This document shows, piece by piece, positions 16,349-23,243 of a DNA stretch of 31,920 nt (its first letter is position 1; each line of letters begins with the position of its first letter). Where the stretch lies: NCBI GenBank assembly GCA_964423545.1, contig CAYRFV010000025.1:1-31920 (forward strand), read 5' to 3'. A program made the position numbers and the translations under genes. Origin of the DNA: JALOOE01 sp964423545. Lineage in GTDB: Bacteria > Chloroflexota > Anaerolineae > CG2-30-64-16. The notes beneath the pieces were generated by a model. That model was not told where the DNA came from. It saw only the letters and a list, made by a program, of their open reading frames with translations, and did no database searches.

Positions 16349-17152
16349 TCAGCGAGGCCGCGCCCGCTCCTGCCGCCAATAGAGGAAGGTCATCGCGACG
16401 GTCAGCGCGACGGCGACGACCGCATACGCCAACGTAGGCATGCGCGAGAAATCGAACTGAGTGCGAAAGGCGAGCAACGTGGCGCATACCGCAGCGCCGA
16501 AGAAGATGTTGAGCTGAATGCCCCGGCGCACTTCAGCCCAATCGGACGCCAGCGCCATCGACCCGGCCCAGACCGCCCAGCCCAGGAACCAGGCAGAGAT
16601 GATCCTGGCATCAAACTCGGTGAGCGCCCACGGCCAGCGCAGATCGAGCCATGTCGGGTTGATGACAAGGAACAGCCCGAACACGCCGAGTGCAGCGACC
16701 TCGAAGATCAGCAGCCGCCTCAGCCAGGTTCCCAGTGGCCCGCCCGTAGTCAGTGGATCCCCTCTCGCCGCCGCGCCGCGCGGGATCAGGAAAAACATCG
16801 ACACCGGCTCGATGGTGTAGAGCAGGATCCACAAGTGGGCAACCAACACACGCCAGTTCATCTCATCGGCGTGCCAGATCGTTGCCAGCAACAGCGCTGC
16901 GGTGAATACCAGGTTGCCCCAGGGCGTCCAGCGAAGCTTACGCCAATCCTCCTCAAAGACAAACAGCAGGAAGAAGCAGGTGCGGAACAGATAGCCTGCG
17001 CCGACAAACGCCTGCGCCGGGCGCGGCTCGACGACCCAGGCGAAGTGTGACGGGATGGCGTCCGGCACAAAGAACATCCACAGCGCAAAGACGGCGGCGA
17101 ACAACGCGCCTACGGCACCCCAGAAGCGGAACTGTCCCGGGACTGGAATCAT
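16349..17152 (-). CDS. Eight-helix membrane protein of unknown function
   Basis: This 267-aa protein has about eight hydrophobic segments, near residues 10-29, 46-66, 78-93, 102-123, 147-164, 184-202, 211-228 and 240-259. There is no signal peptide beyond the first helix, and the C-terminus is positively charged (WRQERARPR), which suggests a cytoplasmic tail. Conserved-looking features are FVPDAIPSHFAWVVEPRPAQ after helix 1, ATIWHADEMNW after helix 3 and a WFLGWAVWAGSMALASDW helix. I do not recognise a named family. GGAG precedes the ATG by 8 nt and overlaps the stop of the cupredoxin-like gene upstream (5 bp apart), so it is translated as the third gene of that operon. Confidence 0.7.
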   Translation of the reverse strand: MIPVPGQFRFWGAVGALFAAVFALWMFFVPDAIPSHFAWVVEPRPAQAFVGAGYLFRTCFFLLFVFEEDWRKLRWTPWGNLVFTAALLLATIWHADEMNWRVLVAHLWILLYTIEPVSMFFLIPRGAAARGDPLTTGGPLGTWLRRLLIFEVAALGVFGLFLVINPTWLDLRWPWALTEFDARIISAWFLGWAVWAGSMALASDWAEVRRGIQLNIFFGAAVCATLLAFRTQFDFSRMPTLAYAVVAVALTVAMTFLYWRQERARPR

Positions 17153-17157
17153 GCACC

Positions 17158-18171
17158 CTACTCCTCAGCCATCAGGGTGACCGCGCCGCCGGCCGTGACG
17201 ACTAGAGAGCCGACGGCGGTCCCGGCCGCCCCACGTCCTATCGCCAACCATTGGCCCGGCCTACCGCCATCCTGCGACGACCCGGACACCATGCTGAAGG
17301 TGGTCGCGTCGCCTATCCCGAGCACTGAGGTGTCGCGCCACTCCTCTCCCTGCTGCCAGCGATATCCATGGAGGTGAATCGTCAACGGAGTGCGAGCGGC
17401 GTTCACACAGCGGACAACCATGCGCGTGTCGATGCCGACCACCAGGGCCGGCGCATTTTCGAGCCCCTGTCGCCCGTTGAGACACAACCCGATACCCGCC
17501 AACTCATGAAAGACCAGCAGATAATCCGCGCGCTTCGGTGGCGAAGGAACCGCCCCAAATACTGGCGGCGTGTCGCTCGCCCCACGCACCGATCGGGATG
17601 GCTGATCAGCGGGCTGCTCGCCGGGCGCCAGGATGCGCAGCACGCCGAGCGCGCCCAGCAGCAGGCTCGCCTCGGATGCTGGGCCCGCGTCGCAGATCAG
17701 CCAGGCGCCTGCCGTGGAGCGGTGCGGTGCACTCCATCGATAGACAAAGCTCTCGCCGGGGGAAACGCGATCCCCGCGCGCGTCGCCCTGATCTGGGTCA
17801 GGAGGCGAGAGCGGAAAGGCGCCATCGTACATCGCCGTCCGCTGTACACCGTGCGCGTGTAGGCTGTGAATCCGCTCGGCCAGAGGGGCCTCGGCGCGCG
17901 TATCCATATTGCGGAAATGCACCACAATGTCGTCTCCTACCTTCGCCTCGAGCACCGCTCCCGGCAGCGCACCCTGGGTCAGCTTAGGATCGGGCTCAAG
18001 TAGGTCCCACGGATTCATCGGCTCATCGACGGGTTGGTCCCACCCAACGCTATAGCGCCGGAGAAGAAGACCCATCTGCTCAGCCAGTCCCGCGCCAGCC
18101 GATGGGGCCGACCAAGGCTGCGTGCGCCAGAGGTGTTCTTCGATCTGGACCCAGTACTCTTTGGTGGCCAC
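17158..18171 (-). CDS. Multicopper-oxidase-like protein with half of the copper ligands lost
   Basis: The 337-aa product has two cupredoxin-like halves. The N-terminal half shows PWDLLEPDPKLTQGALPGAV, VGDDIVVHFRNMDT, IHSLHAHGVQ (H105, H107) and GESFVYRWSAP, as in multicopper oxidases. The C-terminal half has LTIHLHGYRW (H266, H268). The other two ligand motifs are missing. The WxYHxH position reads WLICDAG (157-163), and the C-terminal HCHxxxHxxxGM reads PGQWLAIGRGAAG. The type 1 site and half of the trinuclear site therefore cannot form. No signal peptide is seen. I start it at GTG 18171, 14 bp after the MBL gene and with AAAGGA 6 nt upstream; the longer frame to 18330 would overlap that gene by about 145 bp with unrelated sequence. 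It may be a structural or binding relative. Confidence 0.7.
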   Translation of the reverse strand: MATKEYWVQIEEHLWRTQPWSAPSAGAGLAEQMGLLLRRYSVGWDQPVDEPMNPWDLLEPDPKLTQGALPGAVLEAKVGDDIVVHFRNMDTRAEAPLAERIHSLHAHGVQRTAMYDGAFPLSPPDPDQGDARGDRVSPGESFVYRWSAPHRSTAGAWLICDAGPASEASLLLGALGVLRILAPGEQPADQPSRSVRGASDTPPVFGAVPSPPKRADYLLVFHELAGIGLCLNGRQGLENAPALVVGIDTRMVVRCVNAARTPLTIHLHGYRWQQGEEWRDTSVLGIGDATTFSMVSGSSQDGGRPGQWLAIGRGAAGTAVGSLVVTAGGAVTLMAEE

Positions 18172-18185
18172 TCGCGGTCCTTTCG

Positions 18186-18878
18186 TTATGTCAATGCAGC
18201 CCGAATGCGCGCCGCCGCGCCACCGCTCAGCGGTTGACCGTGCCCCACGCACAGCACCTCGCTGTCGAACTCGGCCAGGCGGCGGAGGGAGGCTCGGTGC
18301 TGCTTCGGGTTGAGCAGAAAGCCGGGCCACCCCAGCTGGAATGTCGGCCAGGTGCAGATCGCGTCGCCGGCGATCAGAGTGCGGCGCTCCTGCCAGTAGA
18401 AGGCAAGATGCCCGGGGGAATGCCCCGGCGCATGCGCCACCCGCAACGGACCGACCTGGTCACCGTCATGGATGAACTCATCCACCTGGGCAGGCGGATG
18501 CTTGATAAACCCAAGGTTGTTTGCCACCTGGAGTGGCCATGTGCGCACGGGCCGCTGCGGCAGCCATGAGACCTGCTGCGCCGCCCGGTCGCCTGAGATG
18601 AGGTCGGCCTCCCATTCGTGCGCATAAATCGTCGCGCCGCTATGCTGCTTCAGCAGCGCCAGTCCGCCCAGGTGCGAGCGGTGCGAGTGCGTCATGATGA
18701 TCCGCTTGAGATCGTGGATCGTTCTGCCGATCTGGGCGATCTGATCGAAGATACGTCGGGCGTCTGTGTCATAGAGCGTATCAATCAGCGTCAGCTCCTT
18801 GCCGTCATCCAGCAGGAAGGCATGCACGTAGGCGCCCTTCTGCTGCCACAAGCTATAAACTCCGGGGGCGATTTGCAT
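18186..18878 (-). CDS. Metallo-beta-lactamase-fold hydrolase with HxHxSH motif
   Basis: The 230-aa product has the MBL fold order: GVYSLWQQKGAYVHAFLLDD, LTLIDTLYDTDA, IIMTHSHRSHLGGL, HAPGHSPGHLAFYW, LIAGDAICTW and a final VGHGQPL. The metal motif reads H64-S-H66-R-S68-H69; the aspartate expected at position 68, a ligand of the second zinc, is serine (codon at 18675-18677). The other ligands appear present. Such proteins hydrolyse esters, lactones or phosphodiesters; the substrate is unknown. ATG 18878 is chosen because family-like sequence starts there and because 18879-18960 holds a strong promoter; the frame could extend to 18959 only through it. It is the first gene of an operon with the cupredoxin-like and membrane proteins. 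Confidence 0.78.
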   Translation of the reverse strand: MQIAPGVYSLWQQKGAYVHAFLLDDGKELTLIDTLYDTDARRIFDQIAQIGRTIHDLKRIIMTHSHRSHLGGLALLKQHSGATIYAHEWEADLISGDRAAQQVSWLPQRPVRTWPLQVANNLGFIKHPPAQVDEFIHDGDQVGPLRVAHAPGHSPGHLAFYWQERRTLIAGDAICTWPTFQLGWPGFLLNPKQHRASLRRLAEFDSEVLCVGHGQPLSGGAAARIRAALT

Positions 18879-18929
18879 TTGTACAGTATTACCTCTACTA
18901 TGATACCAACTTAAGTCTATACTTGTTCT

Positions 18930-18959
18930 ATTGTAATCCATAGCGTACAGCTTTGTCAA
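18930..18959 (-). promoter_or_regulatory. Strong sigma70-type promoter for the MBL operon
   Basis: On the minus strand TTGACA (18954-18959) and TACAAT (18930-18935) are 18 nt apart, a perfect -35 with a good -10. Transcription would start near 18923 and leave a leader of about 45 nt. The region 18880-18960 is clearly richer in A and T than its surroundings. Confidence 0.75.
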
Positions 18960-19018
18960 ACACTGCGAATCCGGAATTGGTCCGCAGCACTCTGCCTACG
19001 CAAACGACATAGCGGTTC

Positions 19019-19047
19019 TTGACAAAACCTTCGGAGGCGGGTATGCT
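19019..19047 (+). promoter_or_regulatory. Strong sigma70-type promoter for the structured RNA / rsgA unit
   Basis: TTGACA (19019-19024) and TATGCT (19042-19047) are separated by exactly 17 nt. It diverges from the MBL promoter, the two -35 boxes being 59 bp apart. Transcription should begin near 19054, about 48 nt before the small ORF. No other promoter is visible before rsgA. Confidence 0.75.
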
Positions 19048-19101
19048 GTTTTTCAGGAAGCAGTATTCACGCCCTCACAGGCTCAGAAAGGAGGCGACAA
19101 C

Positions 19102-19179
19102 ATGGCTCATAGCGAAGTTGTGGCGCAAGCCGCACAGGCTTGCGAGGGGCCTGTTTGCCTCCGCGTCGGGAAAGGGTGA
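19102..19179 (+). CDS. 25-residue peptide or leader ORF
   Basis: The ORF encodes MAHSEVVAQAAQACEGP followed by VCLRVGKG. The ribosome site AAAGGAGG (19087-19094) is nearly perfect and lies 7 nt before the ATG, stronger than that of most genes in the window. Two cysteines sit five residues apart. There is no run of one amino acid that would mark a classic attenuation peptide. A stable hairpin (19124-19144) lies inside the ORF and another just after the stop. It resembles no family I know. It sits in a promoter-to-terminator unit of its own, 212 bp before rsgA, so it may be a small protein or a regulatory leader. Confidence 0.55.
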   Translation: MAHSEVVAQAAQACEGPVCLRVGKG

Positions 19180-19213
19180 GAGAACGATAGTCGTTCCTTC
19201 TTCGTGATCCTGT

Positions 19214-19257
19214 GGCCATGAGGCGGCAGACCCGCGTACCTCATGGCCTTTTTATTT
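19214..19257 (+). terminator. Canonical intrinsic terminator (first of two)
   Basis: The arms GGCCATGAGG (19214-19223) and CCTCATGGCC (19239-19248) pair perfectly over 10 bp with a 15-nt loop. TTTTTATTT follows directly. This is the only terminator in the window with a full T-run. Confidence 0.85.
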
Positions 19258-19301
19258 CATCGTCTGCGCGCTGACCGCGCACGCGATGGTCGGGCACTTT
19301 C

Positions 19302-19340
19302 CGGGCCATGAGTTGAATGCTCATGGCCCGTTTGTTTGTT
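19302..19340 (+). terminator. Second hairpin with the same arm sequence, T-rich tail
   Basis: CGGGCCATGAG (19302-19312) and CTCATGGCCCG (19320-19330) form a perfect 11-bp stem with a 7-nt loop, followed by TTTGTTTGTT. The arm shares GGCCATGAG with the terminator 90 bp upstream, so the arms could also pair crosswise. It ends about 50 bp before the rsgA start and could act as a second terminator or an attenuator. Confidence 0.7.
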
Positions 19341-19390
19341 GCAGCCCGAACCGGTCTTCGCCGGCTGGGGTCGATCATGGAGAAGGAACA

Positions 19391-20596
19391 TTGGCAAGTC
19401 GCACAGATCGCATGTGGGAACATATCCGGGCGGATCAAGCGGTGCGCCAGATACGCAAGGAGAAGCGGGACGCGCCCAAGGAAACGCGGGTGCGCCAGAA
19501 GGGATGGGCCGAGCGCTATGGCGAGGACGAGCAAGCCTTCGATGACCTGGACCTTCCTGGAGTTGAGCGGGTGCTGCCGCGCGGGGAACAGGAACGGCGT
19601 CGCGCCATCCTGGCGCGGGTAACGACGCCCGCCCTCACCGCATCGGTGGCGCTCCCGGACGCGCTCGCGCAAGGTGCGGCCGAGGGGCGCGGCACGGTGG
19701 TTGAGGTGAGCCAGGGCTTGTGTCGCGTGAGCATGGTGGACGGTGAGTCCCTGCTCTGCGAGGTGCGGCGCACGCTGAAGGCGTCCGTCACCGGCTTCAC
19801 GAACGTGGTCGCTGTCGGCGACGAGGTGGCGGTCTCGCAGCACGGCGCGGGCCGCGGTATGGTGGAGGCCGTGCTGCCGCGGCGCAGCGTCCTGGCGCGA
19901 CCCGATCCGTTCTACACACACCTGCGCCAGGTGATTGTGGCGAACGTCGACCAGGTGCTGGTCGTGGCCTCGTGGCGAGAGCCCGCGTTCTGGCCCGAAC
20001 TGGTCGACCGCTATCTGATCGCGGCGGCACGCAGCGGCCTGGAACCAATCGTCTGCGTCAACAAGGTGGACCTGGCCGGCAGCCTTGCCGAGCCTCAGGC
20101 GACCCTGAGCGCTTATGGCGCGGCGGGGTATACGGTGATGCTGACCAGCGCACAGAGCGGCCTGGGCGTGCCAGGGCTCCGCCGGCTGCTCCAGGGGCGC
20201 ACCACAGCGTTGGCCGGTCTATCGGGTGTGGGAAAGTCGTCCCTGCTCGGCGCCGTGGAGCCAGGACTGTATCTGCGTGTGGGCGAGGTGAGTGACCGGC
20301 GACATGAAGGCCGGCATACGACCACCCAGGCGTCGCTCCACCGGCTGGCGACCGGCGGCTTCGTCGTCGACACGCCCGGCATCCGGGAGTTCGGGTTGAC
20401 CGGGCTGACCCGCCGTGAATTGGCGGGCTGTTACCCGGAGCTGGTCGCGCTTCAGGATCGGTGCCGGTTCGAGAACTGCACACACATGCGAGAGCCTGAG
20501 TGTGCGGTGAAGCAGGCCGTGCGTCGTGGCGAGCTGGCGGAGATGCGCTACGATAGCTATCGCAAGATACTGGCATCGCTGCCGCAGTCCGGGTGA
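19391..20596 (+). CDS. rsgA: RsgA-type circularly permuted GTPase, small-subunit assembly factor
   Basis: RsgA-type GTPases bind the 30S ribosomal subunit late in its maturation and release assembly factors on GTP hydrolysis. The motif order is permuted as expected: G4 NKVD (224-227, in CVNKVDLAG), then the P-loop GLSGVGKSS (from residue 276, K282), then G3 in VVDTPGIREFGL. An OB-fold lies before the G domain (about residues 100-165), and a C-terminal zinc knuckle follows (DRCRFENCTHMREPECAV). An N-terminal basic extension of about 90 residues is longer than usual. I prefer TTG 19391 (GGAG 8 nt upstream) over ATG 19412, which has no ribosome site. No separate promoter is visible, so expression may depend on read-through past the two hairpins upstream. 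Confidence 0.88.
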   Translation: MASRTDRMWEHIRADQAVRQIRKEKRDAPKETRVRQKGWAERYGEDEQAFDDLDLPGVERVLPRGEQERRRAILARVTTPALTASVALPDALAQGAAEGRGTVVEVSQGLCRVSMVDGESLLCEVRRTLKASVTGFTNVVAVGDEVAVSQHGAGRGMVEAVLPRRSVLARPDPFYTHLRQVIVANVDQVLVVASWREPAFWPELVDRYLIAAARSGLEPIVCVNKVDLAGSLAEPQATLSAYGAAGYTVMLTSAQSGLGVPGLRRLLQGRTTALAGLSGVGKSSLLGAVEPGLYLRVGEVSDRRHEGRHTTTQASLHRLATGGFVVDTPGIREFGLTGLTRRELAGCYPELVALQDRCRFENCTHMREPECAVKQAVRRGELAEMRYDSYRKILASLPQSG

Positions 20597-20603
20597 GCGC
20601 TTT

Positions 20604-20660
20604 GCGGTCCTGCACGGGACACGTGACAGCGTGCTCCGTGCAGGACCGCCCCCCGCTTTT
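20604..20660 (+). terminator. Hairpin terminator after rsgA
   Basis: GCGGTCCTGCACGG (20604-20617) and CCGTGCAGGACCGC (20636-20649) pair perfectly over 14 bp. Four further inner pairs form after a small internal loop. CCCCCGCTTTT follows, with the four T's about 7 nt from the stem. Confidence 0.7.
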
Positions 20661-20679
20661 CTGCCCTGGCCGCGGCCAA

Positions 20680-20688
20680 TGCTACAAT
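20680..20688 (+). promoter_or_regulatory. Extended -10 promoter, probable leaderless start
   Basis: TGCTACAAT is a TGn extended -10 followed by TACAAT (20683-20688). It ends only 6 nt before the ATG at 20695, so transcription would start at or next to the start codon. No clear -35 or ribosome site is seen. Confidence 0.5.
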
Positions 20689-20694
20689 GGGCGC

Positions 20695-21411
20695 ATGGAA
20701 CTCTACCTCATTCGACATGCTCAGTCATCGAACAACGCGCTCGCCGATGAGCGGGAGCGCGTCTGCGATCCGCTTCTCACCGAGTTGGGCCGGCGACAGG
20801 CCGAGCTGCTGGCTGCGCACCTGGCGACAGGCCGCGACGTGCACCCGGTGCGGCCCTGGCTGACGCCGTCCAGCGCGAATGGCCACGGCTATGGCCTCAC
20901 ACGGTTGTACACCAGCCCCATGCGGCGCTGTCTCCAGACCACACAGCCAATCGCACAGGCGCTGAGACTGACTCCCGAAGTGTGGCTGGACATTCATGAG
21001 CAAGGGGGGGTCTGGCTGGATCACGGCCCGGAGCTCGGCCGGGTGGGCTATCCAGGCATCGACCGCTGCCAGATGGCAGCCGAATTCCCGGACTTCATCG
21101 CGCCCGATCAGATAGACGATTCCGGCTGGTGGCGAGGCGACCACGAAGACGCGGCCGAGGCCGAGGCACGCGCAGAACGCGTGGCCGAGACCCTGCGCGG
21201 ATGGGGATCGCTCGACGAAAAGATCGCCCTGATCAGCCACGGCGCCTTCGGCGGCCTCTTGCTGCAAGCCTTGTTGGGCGAACCCAGCGAGCCGGTCTCC
21301 TATCATCTCGACAACACCAGCATCTCGCTGGTCCGCTTCCGGCGCGGCAACGAGATCAGCGTACGCTACCTGAACCGCGTCGATCACCTCCCGCCGGAGC
21401 TCGTCACGTGA
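20695..21411 (+). CDS. Histidine phosphatase (phosphoglycerate-mutase-like)
   Basis: The 238-aa product belongs to branch 1 of the histidine phosphatase superfamily. The phosphate-accepting motif is LIRHAQSSNN (R7, H8), followed by DPLLTELGRRQAELLAAHL, YTSPMRRCLQTTQPIA and the second catalytic histidine in LISHGAFGGLLL. It has an unusual acidic and aromatic middle part (HEQGGVWLDHG and GWWRGDHEDAAEAEAR). Family members dephosphorylate sugar phosphates, nucleotides or other small molecules; this sequence does not show the full features of a glycolytic mutase. The frame is open back to 20593, but the extended -10 just before ATG 20695 and the start of family sequence support the shorter form. 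Confidence 0.85.
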   Translation: MELYLIRHAQSSNNALADERERVCDPLLTELGRRQAELLAAHLATGRDVHPVRPWLTPSSANGHGYGLTRLYTSPMRRCLQTTQPIAQALRLTPEVWLDIHEQGGVWLDHGPELGRVGYPGIDRCQMAAEFPDFIAPDQIDDSGWWRGDHEDAAEAEARAERVAETLRGWGSLDEKIALISHGAFGGLLLQALLGEPSEPVSYHLDNTSISLVRFRRGNEISVRYLNRVDHLPPELVT

Positions 21412-21482
21412 CCGGCCGCTGCGTCCCTTCCGAACTTTCCGCCGGCCGTGTACGACGCCACGCCTGACCGGAGTGACGCCCA

Positions 21483-22472
21483 ATGGAACTAGACTCGATC
21501 CGCGTTGCGGTTGTCCAGGCTGCGCCGGTCTTTTTCGATCGCGATGCCACCGTCGCCAGGGTGCGCGAGCTGACTCGCGCCGCAGCCGGTCGGAACGCCC
21601 GGCTGATCCTCTTCCCCGAAGCCTTCGTCCCTGCCTACCCGCGCGGGCTGAGTTTCGGTGCAGTGGTCGGGAGCCGCACACCCGCGGGGCGGCGTCTGTG
21701 GGCGCGCTACTGGCACAACGCGGTGCCCGTGCCCGGTCCCACCACGGAGGCATTGGGGGAGACGGCGAGGCAGGCGAATGCTTATCTGGCTATTGGCGTG
21801 ATCGAGCAGGAAGGCGAGTACGGCCGCGGCACCTTGTACTGCACGCTGCTCTACTTCGGGCCGGACGGCGCACTGCTCGGCAAGCATCGCAAACTGATGC
21901 CCACCGCCGCCGAACGCGTGATCTGGGGTCAAGGGGACGGCAGCACCCTGACGGTGCTCGACACCGCGATCGGGCGGGTCGGCGGGCTCCTCTGTTGGGA
22001 GAACTACATGCCACTGGCGCGCATGGCGCTCTATGCGAAGGGGGTGCAGATCTACCTGGCTCCCACGGCGGATGCCCGCGAGACATGGCAAGCCACTCTG
22101 CGCCACATTGCGTGCGAGGGACGGTGCTTCGTGCTCGGCTGCAACCAGTTTTTCGCCAGGGACGACGCCTCTCCCTCAGGGTTGTGCGACGAGATGGATG
22201 AGCTGGCCGATGCCCCGGAGATCCTCTGTCGAGGCGGCAGCGCCATCGTTTCGCCCCTGGGCGACCTGATCGCCGGGCCCCTGTTCGACCGAGAGGGCAT
22301 TCTCTATGCCGATCTCGACCTGGGTCAGATCATCGAGGCGAAGTTCGACTTCGATGTGACGGGGCACTATGCCCGTCCGGATGTCCTCCGGCTTGTCGTG
22401 GATGAACTGCCGCACCCCCCGGTGGTCTGGCGAAACGCCGCTCAGCTCGCGCCCGGGTGCGCTCAAATATGA
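21483..22472 (+). CDS. Nitrilase-family carbon-nitrogen hydrolase
   Basis: The 329-aa product has the Glu-Lys-Cys triad of the nitrilase superfamily: E46 in LILFPEAFVPAYPRG, K137 in GKHRKLMPT and C171 in LLCWENYMPLARMALY. The FVPAYPRG and CWENYMPL wording is that of branch 1 true nitrilases and cyanide hydratases, which convert nitriles to acids plus ammonia, rather than of amidases. Further family marks are IWGQGDGSTL and GCNQFF. The length fits. GGAG lies 9 nt before the ATG. The gene follows the phosphatase by 71 bp on the same strand. The natural nitrile is unknown; plant-derived nitriles are typical for this branch. Confidence 0.9.
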   Translation: MELDSIRVAVVQAAPVFFDRDATVARVRELTRAAAGRNARLILFPEAFVPAYPRGLSFGAVVGSRTPAGRRLWARYWHNAVPVPGPTTEALGETARQANAYLAIGVIEQEGEYGRGTLYCTLLYFGPDGALLGKHRKLMPTAAERVIWGQGDGSTLTVLDTAIGRVGGLLCWENYMPLARMALYAKGVQIYLAPTADARETWQATLRHIACEGRCFVLGCNQFFARDDASPSGLCDEMDELADAPEILCRGGSAIVSPLGDLIAGPLFDREGILYADLDLGQIIEAKFDFDVTGHYARPDVLRLVVDELPHPPVVWRNAAQLAPGCAQI

Positions 22473-22481
22473 GGCGGATCA

Positions 22482-23198
22482 GTGCGCGCTCGGTGGCGCC
22501 AACTGATCATCACGCTATTCACGGTGCTCAGCTTGCTCCCGCCGCTGTTCGTGAAGCAGATCGTGGATGTCTTGATCGGCCAGGGCGACCTGAGCCGACT
22601 TGTCCCCCTGATCGTAGGACTCGTGATCGTCCACGCGCTGTCGGAGCTGGCAAACTCCGGTGACCAGTACATCCGTCACACGGTCGGTGAGAAGTTCCTG
22701 GATGATCTGCGCGTACGCATCTACGATCACTTGCAGCGCCTGTCCCTCTCCTTCTTCGAGCGCACCTCCAGCGGCGAACTCATGTCGCGCGTGAGCAACG
22801 ATGTCAACGCGCTGGAGCAGTTCGTCACGCATGGCACGGTGTTGACGGGGATGGCTGCATTGCGCCTGGTGGGCGCGGCTGCGGTGCTGCTTGTCCTGGA
22901 CTGGCGGCTGGCGCTCGTTGCGCTGCTTCCCGCGCCGCTTCCCCGCCATGTCCTTCGTGCGGAATACCTGATCCAACAGGCGCTCGACGAGGTGATGCGC
23001 GGCCGCACGGCGCTGGTCATCGCACATCGGCTCAGCACGATCCGCAACGCACACAAGATCGTCGCGCTGGAGGGCGGCCGCATCCAGGAGATCGGACGGC
23101 ACAGCGAGCTGTTGCAGCGCGGCGGGCTTTGCAGCCAGCTCTATCAGCGCCAACTGGAACTGGCTGGCAACGAGACGCAAGGCCCGGTGCTGTCGTGA
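22482..23198 (+). pseudogene. ABC exporter (MdlB/MsbA-like) with its ATPase core deleted in frame
   Basis: The 238-codon frame joins two distant parts of a half-transporter of about 580-600 residues. Residues 1-150 are the first part of the membrane domain (SLLPPLFVKQIVDVLIGQGD, SFFERTSSGELMSRVSNDVN, DWRLALVALLP). Residues about 160-238 are the end of the nucleotide-binding domain (EYLIQQALDEVMRGRTALVI, AHRLSTIRNA with the H-loop H182, ALEGGRIQEIG). The rest of the membrane domain, Walker A, the signature motif and Walker B are missing. The join lies near 22930-22960. The N-terminus also seems short: only GTG 22482 can start it, since TGA at 22470 is in frame. It cannot be an ATPase; an assembly error is the main alternative. 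Confidence 0.8.
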
Positions 23199-23224
23199 TG
23201 CCTTGGCGCGCTGGAGCGACGCGC

Positions 23225-23243
23225 CGCACCGGTTAGCGGTGCG
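23225..23243. terminator. Short hairpin between convergent genes
   Basis: CGCACCG (23225-23231) and CGGTGCG (23237-23243) pair perfectly around a 5-nt loop. The hairpin includes the phaR stop codon and may terminate transcription from both sides. Confidence 0.4.

Larger units (their letters stand above)
19054..19257 (+). ncRNA. Short structured transcript ending in a canonical terminator (start approximate)
   Basis: A consensus promoter and a canonical terminator define a transcript of about 200 nt. Between them are two perfect hairpins: CGCAAGCC/GGCTTGCG (19124-19131 with 19137-19144) and GAACGA/TCGTTC (19182-19187 with 19191-19196). The transcript also carries a 25-codon ORF with a very strong ribosome site. 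It matches no riboswitch, 6S, SRP, tmRNA or RNase P pattern that I know. It may be a small mRNA, a dual-function RNA or the leader of rsgA. Confidence 0.5.

Noticed and set aside
18172..18330. Upstream extension of the cupredoxin-like gene
   Set aside because: It overlaps the MBL gene, and the family-like sequence begins at GTG 18171.
19019..19207. 62-codon frame across the promoter and leader before rsgA
   Set aside because: Its start lies on the -35 box and its sequence has no family features; the 25-codon ORF with a strong ribosome site is in another frame.
22457..22663. 68-codon frame across the nitrilase end and the ABC remnant
   Set aside because: It is a shadow of the ABC frame, which has recognisable transporter sequence.
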